Assembly (NCBI RefSeq): GCF_913775355.1
Contig: NZ_CAJYIU010000266.1
Location: forward strand, 1 to 32,519
DNA length: 32,519 bases
Reading direction: 5' to 3'
From: an uncultured Aureimonas sp.
GTDB taxonomy: Bacteria; Pseudomonadota; Alphaproteobacteria; Rhizobiales; Rhizobiaceae
Shown one piece after another: positions 25,273-32,519 of this stretch (within the stretch, counting starts at the first letter, position 1; every line of letters starts with the position of its first letter). The translations under genes and the position numbers were made by a program. The notes under the pieces are model-generated. The model did no database searches and was not told the DNA's origin. It saw only the letters and a program-made list of their open reading frames with translations.

Positions 25273-26841
25273 TCATTCCTCGATCATGCGGCGGATGACG
25301 TCGAGCTCCTCCGACAGCTTCTCGTCATTGGCGCGCTCCGCCTCGATCTTGCGCACGGCATGGAGCACCGTCGTGTGGTCGCGCCCGCCGAAGCGGCGGC
25401 CGATCTCGGGCAGCGAGCGGGGCGTCATGGTCTTGGCGAGATACATCGCGATCTGGCGCGGACGCACGATCGTGCGCGTGCGCCGGGCCGACAGGATGTC
25501 GGTGCGCGACACGTTGTAGTGGCGCGAGACGAACTTCAGGATGTCCTCGATGCGCACCCGCTTCTCGCCGCCGGCGCGCGTCAGCTGGTTCAGGAGGTCG
25601 TCGAGATGCTCGGCCGACAGCGGTTGGCCGACCGCGTGGCGGAAGGCGATCTGATTGAAGGCGCCCTCGAGATCGCGGCCCGAGCCGACCACGCGGCGCG
25701 CGATCGTGTCCACCACCGTTTCGGGGATCGCGAAGCTCGGATCGCCCGCCTTCATTGCCGACACGCGCGAGGCGAGGATGCCGCGGCGCATCTCGTAGTC
25801 CGGCGACACCATCTCGATCGCGACGCCCCCCGACAGGCGCGAGCGCACGCGGCTGTCGAGCGATTCCAGCTCGAAAGCCGGGCGGTCGGCCGCCACGATC
25901 ACCTGACGCGCCGAATCGATCAGCGCATTGAGGAGATGGCAGAACTCCTGCTGGATCGACTTGCCCTGCAGGAACTGCATGTCGTCGATGATCAGGATGT
26001 CGATGCCGCGCAGGTTCTCCTTGAAATCGAGCGCCTGATTGTCGCGGATCGCGGTGGCGAAGCGCCACATGAAGTATTCGGCCGTGAGATAGACGACGCG
26101 GGGCTTGTCCTCGCGGGCGACGGCCGCGTTGGCGATCGCCTGCAGAAGGTGCGTCTTGCCGAGGCCCACCGAGGCATGGAGGAACAAGGGGTTGAAGCGC
26201 ACCGACTGCGGCCCGTTCTCGGCGATCGAACGGGCGGCGGCGAGCGCCACGCGGTTCGACGCGCCCTCGACGAAGGTCGAGAAGACGTAGCGCGGGTCGA
26301 GCGGCGAGCCGAACTCAGGGCGCGCGCCCTCGCTCGGCGTCGCGCGCTCGGTCGGGGCGGCGACGCGCGGCACGGCGCTTCCCGCCGCACGCATGTCGCT
26401 CGCGACGGCGCCCGGCTGATCGGCATTGGCGGCCGGGGGCGGAACGCTGGCACCGCGCACGGCCGAGCGGACGGCGACGTCCACCTTGAGCGTGCCCGGC
26501 ACCTCGTCGGCGAAGATCTGCAGGAGGAGATCGCGGTAGTGACCGTTGATCCACGACTTCAGAAAGGCCGTCGGGACCGACAGCTGAACGACGCCCTTGC
26601 CGACATGCTCGAGCTTGAGGCGGGCGAACCAGGAGGCGAAGACGTCGGGGCCGAGCTGCGCCTTGAGACGGGCGTTCACGCGATCGAGGATCGCCGTCTC
26701 GTCGCGTGCCGGTGCTGCCATGGAAGTCTCGCCATTCGCGGGCGCGGCGGAAGCCGCACGGCTGGGGGTGGAAGGAAAGGCGCGGGTTCTGGCGCCGGCA
26801 ACGGGCGGGACGGGGCGGCCGCCGGTATGAAGGGCGGTCAT
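25273..26841 (-). CDS. dnaA: Chromosomal replication initiator DnaA
   Basis: DnaA binds origin boxes and opens the origin in its ATP form. From ATG 26841 the product is 522 residues: domain I at about 45-125 ([27 protein letters not shown]), a Pro/Ala-rich linker (about 128-180), and an AAA+ domain with Walker A ASVGLGKT (223-230) and Walker B DILIIDD (281-287). DNA-binding domain IV has the signature [15 protein letters not shown] (486-500). The start is a choice. ATG 26841 has GGAGG five bases upstream and overlaps the rhodanese stop (ATGA). ATG 26721 would give 482 residues, like most alphaproteobacterial DnaA, but has a weak ribosome-binding site. The 40-residue extension is Pro/Ala/Arg-rich and probably disordered. 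Confidence 0.95.
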   Translation of the reverse strand: MTALHTGGRPVPPVAGARTRAFPSTPSRAASAAPANGETSMAAPARDETAILDRVNARLKAQLGPDVFASWFARLKLEHVGKGVVQLSVPTAFLKSWINGHYRDLLLQIFADEVPGTLKVDVAVRSAVRGASVPPPAANADQPGAVASDMRAAGSAVPRVAAPTERATPSEGARPEFGSPLDPRYVFSTFVEGASNRVALAAARSIAENGPQSVRFNPLFLHASVGLGKTHLLQAIANAAVAREDKPRVVYLTAEYFMWRFATAIRDNQALDFKENLRGIDILIIDDMQFLQGKSIQQEFCHLLNALIDSARQVIVAADRPAFELESLDSRVRSRLSGGVAIEMVSPDYEMRRGILASRVSAMKAGDPSFAIPETVVDTIARRVVGSGRDLEGAFNQIAFRHAVGQPLSAEHLDDLLNQLTRAGGEKRVRIEDILKFVSRHYNVSRTDILSARRTRTIVRPRQIAMYLAKTMTPRSLPEIGRRFGGRDHTTVLHAVRKIEAERANDEKLSEELDVIRRMIEE

Positions 26842-27272
26842 TTCTGCCTCCAGGGCAGGCCGGCCGCCTTCCATCCCGCGACCTGGCCACGGTGGCCGTC
26901 GGCATCGGGCGGTCCCTCGAAGCCGTCGAGGACGTTGAAGCAGTCGGTGAATCCGACCGCCGTCATCGCCGCGGCACTCGACATGGAGCGGGCGCCCGAG
27001 CGGCAGAGGAAATAGAGCTTGGAGCCCTCCGACCCGCCGGCCGCGCGCACGGCCGCGCCGACGCGCTCGGCAAAGCGCGGATCGACCGCCATCGTCGGAT
27101 AGGTCTGCCATTCCGCGAACAGCGCGTCCTGGCCGTTTTCAGGCACCATCGGAAAGCCCACGAAATTCCACTCGGCCGACGTGCGGACATCGATCAGGAA
27201 GCTCTGGGGATCGGACTGAAGCGCCGACCAGCACTCCTCGGCCGACACGTCGCCCTTGTAGGAACGGCTCAT
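26838..27272 (-). CDS. Rhodanese-like domain protein
   Basis: The 144-residue product is a single rhodanese domain with the active-site loop FLCRSGARS (Cys90), a VRTSAEW segment near the start and an [12 protein letters not shown] segment near the end. Rhodanese domains transfer sulfur or act as phosphatase-like modules; the substrate here is unknown. There is no signal peptide, so it is cytosolic. Its stop codon overlaps the dnaA start by four bases (ATGA), and the dnaA ribosome-binding site lies in its last codons. A functional link to DnaA is not known. Confidence 0.9.
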   Translation of the reverse strand: MSRSYKGDVSAEECWSALQSDPQSFLIDVRTSAEWNFVGFPMVPENGQDALFAEWQTYPTMAVDPRFAERVGAAVRAAGGSEGSKLYFLCRSGARSMSSAAAMTAVGFTDCFNVLDGFEGPPDADGHRGQVAGWKAAGLPWRQK

Positions 27273-27890
27273 CTACGAACTCCCAACACGCCACGCCGGA
27301 AACAGCCGGGCGCAGCGAAACGCGGAACGAAATTCACCCTGCCGCGCCCATGCCATGCACGAGCGACCGGGTGATACTCATCGATTAACGGAAAGCGCCT
27401 GGACGACCCGGCTTGTCGCGGGTCCCCTTACAAGTTCTGGAAAACGCCCCTTGTCCCCAGCCTTCGTCGTCCGGTGCTCTTGTCGTGAGGCAAAAGCTAC
27501 GGAACAGCCCAGCTTCGGGCAAGCTTTGAATCGGCGCTCACGACCTGACCAAGGCCGAACTGTGGCGAGTCGGACATGCCCGTTTTCGGGCGTCAAACGG
27601 CAATCGCCTGATTCACAGGGAGATTCACGGCACGGTTCGGCCGCGATTTGGTCGCAGGTCTGAAGCCGGGATTCTTTTTCCGAGTCCGGCTTGACTCATG
27701 CGACTCGGCCGAGCCACAGCCGGGCTCGCCATCGCCGTCGCGGACCCTCGTCCAAGCCCCTGTAATCGTTGGTGAAACGCTGACTCTCGCGACGTCGCCG
27801 AGGGCTATCGCGCGCCGCTTCCATGACAAGTGGGTGACGGATGAATTTGTCGGGTCCCGACCATCGATCGCGAAAGAATTAAGAATCGGA
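27273..27890. promoter_or_regulatory. Long non-coding region upstream of rhodanese-dnaA
   Basis: This stretch of about 620 bases has no convincing gene; the short open frames in it look like noise. It contains ten GANTC sites between 27528 and 27887 (starts 27528, 27567, 27610, 27622, 27670, 27682, 27693, 27702, 27782, 27883). It also has a degenerate DnaA-box-like TGATTCACA (27609-27617) and a second near-match TTGTCCCCA (27451-27459). It probably holds the promoter for rhodanese-dnaA, and it could hold the replication origin, but the boxes are too weak to claim that. No clear promoter pair was identified. Confidence 0.5.
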
Positions 27891-27920
27891 AAAGGCCCGG
27901 AGCGTGTGCTCCGGGCCTTT
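27891..27920 (-). terminator. Terminator of rpsT
   Basis: AAAGGCCCGGAG (27891-27902) and CTCCGGGCCTTT (27909-27920) are exact 12-base arms with a six-base loop. Read on the minus strand the hairpin ends in CCTTTTCC, 28 bases after the rpsT stop. It could also stop plus-strand transcripts. Confidence 0.88.
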
Positions 27921-27948
27921 CCTCATGACAGCGATATCGTCTGGCCGA

Positions 27949-28218
27949 TCAGGCGGCGCCGACGGCCTTCACGCGGCTCGACAGACGCGAGATCTTGCGG
28001 GAGACCGTGTTGCGGTGCATCACGCCCTTGGAGGCCGCACGCGCCAGCTCCGGCTCGGCCAGCTTGAAGGCGGCCTGGGCGGCAGCCTTGTCGCCCGACA
28101 GGATCGCTTCCTCGACCTTGCGCAGGAAGGTGCGGACGCGCGAACGACGGTCGCGGTTGACCGCGGTCCGGCGGGCGATCTTGCGGGCGGCCTTCTTGGC
28201 CGACGGCGTATTGGCCAT
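27949..28218 (-). CDS. rpsT: 30S ribosomal protein S20
   Basis: S20 binds 16S rRNA early in 30S assembly. The 89-residue product is full-length and strongly basic: [62 protein letters not shown]. The start has AGAGAGA upstream. It has its own promoter and terminator, so it is transcribed as a single gene. It sits upstream of dnaA, as in many alphaproteobacteria. Confidence 0.98.
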   Translation of the reverse strand: MANTPSAKKAARKIARRTAVNRDRRSRVRTFLRKVEEAILSGDKAAAQAAFKLAEPELARAASKGVMHRNTVSRKISRLSSRVKAVGAA

Positions 28219-28373
28219 GTTCAGTCTCTCTCGGCTTGACGCGGAACCGAACGGCCAACCGGGCCGCCTGTCTCCGCGCGAATGGTTTCAGCGTTAAGCC
28301 GCCGAGCCGAACGAGAACCCGAGCGGCAAGGCGCGAAAGGCCGCACCGTGGGTGCCGCCTGAAATCTGGCGCG

Positions 28374-28402
28374 CTTATAGGACCAAGCGTCCGCCTCGTC
28401 AA
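28374..28402 (-). promoter_or_regulatory. rpsT promoter
   Basis: On the minus strand TTGACG (28397-28402) and TATAAG (28374-28379) are exactly 17 bases apart, an excellent sigma70-type match. The leader to rpsT is about 150 bases, which leaves room for autogenous control. The promoter lies about 20 bases after the enoyl-CoA hydratase stop. Confidence 0.85.
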
Positions 28403-28422
28403 CGGTCGGCGGGCGCGGCGCA

Positions 28423-29196
28423 TCAGCGATGCCGGAAGCTCGGCTTGCGCTTCTCCACGAAGGCGCCCATCCCCTCCTTCTGGTCCTCCAGCGAGAAGGC
28501 GGCGGCGAAGAGGCGGCGCTCGGCGCGAAGCCCTTCCGTCAGCGTCGTGTCGAAGGCTCTGATGATCGCTTCCTTGGCCATCATCGCGGCAGGCAGCGAG
28601 AAGCCGGCGATGGTCTCGGCCGCCTTCTGGGCTTCCGCAAGGAGCTCCGCATCGGGCACGACGCGCGCGACGAGGCCGGAGCGCTCGGCTTCCCCAGCGT
28701 CCATCATCCGGCCGGTGAGGCAGAGGTCCATGGTCTTCGCCTTGCCGATGGCGCGCGCCATGCGCTGCGTGCCGCCCATGCCGGGCAGGACGCCGAGCGT
28801 GATCTCCGGCTGGCCGAACTTGGCCGATTCGGCCGCGATGATGAAGTCGCACATCATGGCGACCTCGCAGCCGCCGCCGAGCGCGTAGCCCGCGACCGCC
28901 GCGATCATCGGCTTGCGGGCGTTGGCGAAGCGATCCCAGCCGCTGGCGAAGTCGGAGAGGTAGGCCTCCGCGAAACCGAAGGGCTGCATCTCCTTGATGT
29001 CGGCCCCGGCGGCAAAGGCCCGCTCGGAGCCGGTCAGCACCACGGCGCCGACCTCGGCATCGGCCGCAAAGGCGTCGGAGGCGTGGAGAAGCTCGGTCAG
29101 CACCTGCGTGTTGAGGGCGTTCAGCGCCTTCGGCCGGTCGATCGTCATCCAGCCGACCCGGCCGCGGCGCTCCACCTTGATGCTCGTGTAGTCCAT
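28423..29196 (-). CDS. Enoyl-CoA hydratase (crotonase family)
   Basis: This 257-residue crotonase hydrates trans-2-enoyl-CoA in beta-oxidation. The two catalytic glutamates are present: Glu111 in [12 protein letters not shown] and Glu131 in [18 protein letters not shown]. The oxyanion-hole segment [11 protein letters not shown] (about 60-70) is intact. I chose the ATG giving [22 protein letters not shown], with GGGAGGA upstream; reading is open further in frame, without family character. The presence of both glutamates favours a true hydratase over other crotonase members. The pathway partner genes are not in this window. Confidence 0.92.
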   Translation of the reverse strand: MDYTSIKVERRGRVGWMTIDRPKALNALNTQVLTELLHASDAFAADAEVGAVVLTGSERAFAAGADIKEMQPFGFAEAYLSDFASGWDRFANARKPMIAAVAGYALGGGCEVAMMCDFIIAAESAKFGQPEITLGVLPGMGGTQRMARAIGKAKTMDLCLTGRMMDAGEAERSGLVARVVPDAELLAEAQKAAETIAGFSLPAAMMAKEAIIRAFDTTLTEGLRAERRLFAAAFSLEDQKEGMGAFVEKRKPSFRHR

Positions 29197-29254
29197 GCTC
29201 GTCCTCCCGTTGCGGGGCCAAGGATAGGGGCGGGCGGCGATGCCGCCAAGCGTC

Positions 29255-29593
29255 TCAGCCGCCGGCCGCCTCGCGCTCGGGGGCGGAGAGCCCGGAGAAC
29301 CATTCGGCATAGGGCGTGTTCTTCGGCGCGAACCGCGTCCAGTCGCGTGCGCCGTCCGTCCACCAGACTGGCCCGCGCTCGCCGAGCGCGCGCTTGGCCG
29401 TATCGACGCGGCGGCGTGCGGCTCGCCGCGCCTCGTCGTCCGCCGCATCGCGCACGGCGCGCCGCGCGTCCATCAGGTCGTGGACAGCCGCCGCGCGGTC
29501 GGCCTCGGGAAGGTCGGGGTCGGACGAGCGCCAGAGCCGGCCGCGGGCTACGAAGTAGCGCCCGTCCGGCGTGCGCGGGTAGCGGTCGCTCAC
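29255..29593 (-). CDS. Small conserved protein, function unknown (follows mutM)
   Basis: The 112-residue product starts with GTG, overlapping the mutM stop (GTGA). It begins [21 protein letters not shown] and includes [17 protein letters not shown] and NTPYAEW. It is Arg-rich with no signal peptide. I recall similar short proteins in rhizobial genomes but know of no function. The start is set by the overlap; reading is open upstream in frame inside mutM, which is a high-GC artefact. Co-translation with mutM suggests a shared transcript, not necessarily a shared role. Confidence 0.75.
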   Translation of the reverse strand: MSDRYPRTPDGRYFVARGRLWRSSDPDLPEADRAAAVHDLMDARRAVRDAADDEARRAARRRVDTAKRALGERGPVWWTDGARDWTRFAPKNTPYAEWFSGLSAPEREAAGG

Positions 29594-30489
29594 CGCTGGC
29601 AAACCGGACAGAAGAAGGTCGAGCGACCGGACTGCACGATACGCTGGACGATGCCCCGGCAGCCCTCGCGCCGGCAAGGCTCGCCCTCCCGGTCGTAGAC
29701 CGAGAAGCGATGCTGGAAATAGCCGAGCGCCCCGTCCGCCTGGCGATAGTCGCGCAAGGTCGAGCCGCCGGCCTCGATCGCGTCGCGGATCGTCTCGCGG
29801 ATATGGAGCGCCAGGTCGTCGAGGCGGCGGGTCGGCCGGCCGTCGACCTTGACCAGCGAGCCGGCGAGGCGGCGCGGCGACAGGCGGGCGCGCCACAGCG
29901 CCTCGCAGACATAGATGTTGCCGAGGCCCGCGATGATCGTCTGGTCGAGAAGCGCGGCCTTCAGCGGCGCCGCCTTGCCCTTGAGGCGCGGGGCGAGCGC
30001 CTCGCCCGACAGCGCGTTTCCGGTCGGCTCGATGCCGAGCGCGCGAAAATGCGGATGCGTGTCGCGTGATCCCGCTTCGATCAGGCTCATGTAGCCGAAG
30101 CGCCGCGGGTCGTTGAAGACGATGCGCGCGGCGGGCGTGTCGAGATGGAAGAGGACGTGGTCGTGCAGGCGGTCCTCCGAGCGCGCGAGATGGAAGGCCG
30201 CGCCGGCCACCGGCTCGCCCCCGCCCGTCCCGTCGATCCCCTCGATCCGGAACGAGCCGGACATGCCGAGATGCATGGCCAGAAGGAGGTCGCCCTCGAT
30301 CTCAGCCAGAAGATATTTCGCCCGCCGCCCGAGCGAGAGGATGCGCCGGCCCTCGAGGCGGGCGGCGAAACGGTCGGGGAGGGGAAAGCGCAGGGCCTCG
30401 CGCCGCGTCTCGACGCGGGCGATCCGCGCCCCCTCCATCACCGGCGCCAGCCCGCGGCGGACGGTCTCGACCTCTGGCAATTCGGGCAT
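29590..30489 (-). CDS. mutM: Formamidopyrimidine-DNA glycosylase (MutM/Fpg)
   Basis: MutM removes 8-oxoguanine and formamidopyrimidines from DNA and nicks the abasic site. The 299-residue product begins MPELPEVE, so Pro2 (nucleophile) and Glu3 are intact. Lys58 is in the RRAKYL motif, and the helix-two-turn-helix region includes [20 protein letters not shown]. The C-terminal zinc finger is CRREGC...FFCPVCQR, with four cysteines. All catalytic features are present. It is divergent from ubiE, with 139 bases between, and is followed by a small protein that overlaps its stop. Confidence 0.97.
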   Translation of the reverse strand: MPELPEVETVRRGLAPVMEGARIARVETRREALRFPLPDRFAARLEGRRILSLGRRAKYLLAEIEGDLLLAMHLGMSGSFRIEGIDGTGGGEPVAGAAFHLARSEDRLHDHVLFHLDTPAARIVFNDPRRFGYMSLIEAGSRDTHPHFRALGIEPTGNALSGEALAPRLKGKAAPLKAALLDQTIIAGLGNIYVCEALWRARLSPRRLAGSLVKVDGRPTRRLDDLALHIRETIRDAIEAGGSTLRDYRQADGALGYFQHRFSVYDREGEPCRREGCRGIVQRIVQSGRSTFFCPVCQR

Positions 30490-30628
30490 CGCTGCTTATC
30501 ATCTCCGGCATGGAATGCGCCCCGGATGCGGGCGCGCCCCAAGACATGGCGTGCCCGCGCCCGTTCCGCTATGGGTCGCCCGTGGCGCCGCGCCGGTCGC
30601 GCGCCCGAATTCTGAGAGGTCGATCAGC

Positions 30629-31408
30629 ATGTCGCGTACCCGCGTCGGCGCAACGGAGGGCATGGAAACCTCCTACGGTTTCGAGACGGTTTCTGGCCGC
30701 GAGGAGAAGCAGGCCCGCGTGAACGAGGTGTTCCACCGCGTCGCCTCGAACTACGACCTGATGAACGACCTGATGTCGGCCGGCATGCACCGCGTCTGGA
30801 AGGACGCCATGGTGCAGTGGCTCGCGCCCTCGCGCCGGCCCGGCTGGCGTTTCCTGGACGTGGCGGGCGGCACCGGCGACATCGCCTTCCGCATCGTGGA
30901 AGCCTCGCGCGGCGTGGCCGAAGGCACCGTCCTCGACATCAACGCCTCGATGCTGCAGGTCGGCGCCGATCGCGCCGAGAAGCGGGGCCTTGCCGGCAAC
31001 CTCGCCTTCGTCGAGGGCAACGCCGAGGACCTCAAGCTTCCGGACGACAGCTTCGACGCCTACACGATCGCCTTCGGCATCCGGAATGTGCCGCGCATCG
31101 ATCTGGCGCTCGCAGAGGCCTATCGCGTCCTGAAGCCCGGCGGGCGCTTCCTGTGCCTCGAATTCTCCGAGGTCGACCTGCCCGTCCTCGACAAGGTCTA
31201 CGACCTGTGGAGCTTCAAGGCGATTCCCGCGATCGGCGGGGCGGTCGCGAAGGACCGCGCCTCCTACGAGTATCTCGTGGAATCGATCCGCCGCTTCCCC
31301 AACCAGATGAACTTCGAGGCCGCCATCCGGCGCGCCGGCTTCGAGCGCGTGACGCACCGCAATCTCACGGGCGGCATCGCGGCGATCCATTCGGGCTGGA
31401 AGCTCTAG
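30629..31408 (+). CDS. ubiE: Ubiquinone/menaquinone biosynthesis C-methyltransferase UbiE
   Basis: UbiE methylates the benzoquinol ring in ubiquinone synthesis using SAM. The 259-residue product has the UbiE/COQ5 signature [18 protein letters not shown], the SAM-binding [13 protein letters not shown] (Gly80-Gly83), [24 protein letters not shown] and [23 protein letters not shown] 30629 has GAGAGG about ten bases upstream. It is followed three bases later by ubiB, so the two form an operon. The upstream 139 bases are shared with mutM, and I see no confident promoter there. Confidence 0.96.
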   Translation: MSRTRVGATEGMETSYGFETVSGREEKQARVNEVFHRVASNYDLMNDLMSAGMHRVWKDAMVQWLAPSRRPGWRFLDVAGGTGDIAFRIVEASRGVAEGTVLDINASMLQVGADRAEKRGLAGNLAFVEGNAEDLKLPDDSFDAYTIAFGIRNVPRIDLALAEAYRVLKPGGRFLCLEFSEVDLPVLDKVYDLWSFKAIPAIGGAVAKDRASYEYLVESIRRFPNQMNFEAAIRRAGFERVTHRNLTGGIAAIHSGWKL

Positions 31409-31411
31409 GCT

Positions 31412-32519
31412 TTGAGCAACCCCATCACCGGCACCTTCGCCCTCCTGCGGGCGGTCTACATCCTGGTGCGCGAGGGCGTGTTCTCGGCGCTGCCGGCCGA
31501 GGGCCTGCCGCCGATGGCTGCGCTCGCGCATCGTCTGGCCGGCCTGATGTCGCGGCGCTCGGCGCGGCGCGCGGCGCGCTCGGACCGCCTCAGCCAAGCG
31601 CTGAACCGACTGGGGCCTTCCTACGTCAAGCTCGGTCAGTTCCTGGCGACGCGCCCCGACATCGTGGGCACCGAGATCGCGCTGGAGCTCAGCCAGCTGC
31701 AGGACAAGGTGCCCCCGTTCCCGCGCGAGCAGGCGATCCGCGACATCGAGGTGACGCTCGGCCGGCGCATCGACGACCTCTTCGTCGAGTTCGGCGACGT
31801 GGTGGGCGCCGCCTCGATCGCGCAGGTCCACAAGGCGCGCGTCCTGACGCGGGACGGCGCGTATCGCGACGTCGCGGTCAAGGTCATCCGGCCGGGCGTG
31901 CGCCTGCGCTTCCGGCGCGAACTGGAGGCCTTCGCCTTCATCGCCCATGTCCTCGAGACCTTCGTGCGATCGTCGCGTCGCCTGCGCCCCGTCGCGGTGG
32001 TCGAGACGCTCGCCCAGTCGACCCGCATCGAGATGGACCTGCGGCTCGAGGCGGCCGCCTCGTCGGAAATGGCCGACAACGTGGCGAACGATCCGCATTT
32101 CCGCGTGCCCGGCATCGACTGGGAGCGCACGGGCCGCGACGTCCTGACGATGGAGTGGATCGACGGCATCAAGATGAACGACGTGGCGGCGGTGCGCGCG
32201 GCGGGGCACGACCTGCCGCGGCTCGGCGTCGACCTCGTCCAGTCGTTCCTGCGCCATTCGATGCGCGACGGCTTCTTCCATGCCGACATGCATCCCGGAA
32301 ACCTCTTCGTGGTGCCGGACGGGACGATCGTCGCGGTGGATCTCGGCATCGTCGGACGGCTGACCGCCGATTCCCGCCGCTTCCTCGCCGAGATCCTCTA
32401 CGGCTTCATCCGCCGCGACTACCAGCGCGTCGCCGAGGTGCATTTCGAGGCGGGCTACGTGCCGCGCACGCAGGACGTCCTGTCCTTCGCCCAGGCGCTG
32501 CGTGCCATCGGCGAGCCGA
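31412..32519 (+). CDS. ubiB: Ubiquinone biosynthesis accessory kinase-like protein UbiB (partial)
   Basis: UbiB/COQ8 is an atypical kinase-like ATPase that supports ubiquinone synthesis at the membrane. The 369 codons in the window have the family KxGQ motif YVKLGQFLATRPD (Lys73-Gln76), the A-rich loop AASIAQVH (133-140), Lys157 in VAVKVIRPG, HADMHPGNLF (His290-Phe299) and the metal-binding VDLG (Asp310). The gene runs off the end, so the C-terminal part, often with transmembrane helices, is missing. I chose TTG 31412 (SNPITGTFALLRAVY), three bases after the ubiE stop; the start is an inference. The frame is open to the window end. Confidence 0.93.
   Translation, partial: MSNPITGTFALLRAVYILVREGVFSALPAEGLPPMAALAHRLAGLMSRRSARRAARSDRLSQALNRLGPSYVKLGQFLATRPDIVGTEIALELSQLQDKVPPFPREQAIRDIEVTLGRRIDDLFVEFGDVVGAASIAQVHKARVLTRDGAYRDVAVKVIRPGVRLRFRRELEAFAFIAHVLETFVRSSRRLRPVAVVETLAQSTRIEMDLRLEAAASSEMADNVANDPHFRVPGIDWERTGRDVLTMEWIDGIKMNDVAAVRAAGHDLPRLGVDLVQSFLRHSMRDGFFHADMHPGNLFVVPDGTIVAVDLGIVGRLTADSRRFLAEILYGFIRRDYQRVAEVHFEAGYVPRTQDVLSFAQALRAIGEP

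Noticed and set aside
27355-27829. Short open frames on both strands in the dnaA upstream region
   Set aside because: No family resemblance and no ribosome-binding sites. Biased, basic products are expected by chance in such sequence.
27273-27890. A firm call of oriC
   Set aside because: No good match to the DnaA box was found, only degenerate ones. In several rhizobia the origin lies elsewhere (near hemE), so position by dnaA is not enough.
1-32519. Mobile elements, CRISPR arrays, tRNA or rRNA genes
   Set aside because: None was recognised. No transposase or integrase-like product, no regular repeat-spacer pattern and no tRNA-like cloverleaf was seen by eye.

Overview
This window is a GC-rich, gene-dense chromosomal segment of an alphaproteobacterium, most likely in the Hyphomicrobiales (Rhizobiales). 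Three things point there: an Irr-type Fur-family regulator divergent from a fabA-fabB-fabI cluster, the metK-trmB-rimP-nusA-ylxR-infB-rbfA-truB-rpsO-pnp block, and rpsT upstream of dnaA with mutM, ubiE and ubiB nearby. No mobile element, CRISPR array, tRNA or rRNA gene was seen. Most of the window is conserved core genome.

Layout. (1) 1-12145, plus strand: the 3' end of metK, trmB, then a leader with a promoter and terminator hairpin ahead of rimP-nusA-ylxR-infB, followed by rbfA-truB, rpsO and pnp. This is the transcription, translation-initiation, ribosome-maturation and RNA-decay block. (2) 12165-15736: an accessory island of an ohr/ohrR divergent pair for organic hydroperoxide defence with two visible operator palindromes, a Tas-like aldo/keto reductase, an alpha/beta hydrolase and a HAD phosphatase. 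(3) 15744-19630: fabI, fabB and fabA on the minus strand (unsaturated fatty acid branch), a small exported protein, and irr on the plus strand. (4) 19723-22836: an SH3-domain exported protein, a FAD-dependent oxidoreductase and a MoeB/ThiF-like E1 enzyme, all minus strand. (5) 22833-27272: recF, dnaN, dnaA and a rhodanese gene, minus strand. The rhodanese stop codon overlaps the dnaA start, and dnaA has its own terminator. (6) 27273-27948: a long non-coding region with a dense cluster of ten GANTC (CcrM-type methylation) sites and the rpsT terminator. (7) 27949-32519: rpsT, an enoyl-CoA hydratase, a small conserved protein overlapping mutM, mutM itself, and the divergent ubiE-ubiB (partial) ubiquinone genes.

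How the genes work together. The left block couples transcription elongation (NusA), initiation (IF2), 30S assembly (RimP, RbfA, S15), tRNA modification (TrmB, TruB) and RNA turnover (PNPase). The fab cluster makes membrane unsaturated fatty acids beside the iron/heme regulator Irr. The dnaA region holds initiator, clamp and RecF, with a GANTC-rich upstream region that may tie initiation to methylation state. I found no clearly novel multi-gene system. The points most worth checking are the GANTC cluster upstream of rhodanese-dnaA, the rimP leader attenuator, the rhodanese-dnaA overlap, and several operator-like inverted repeats.
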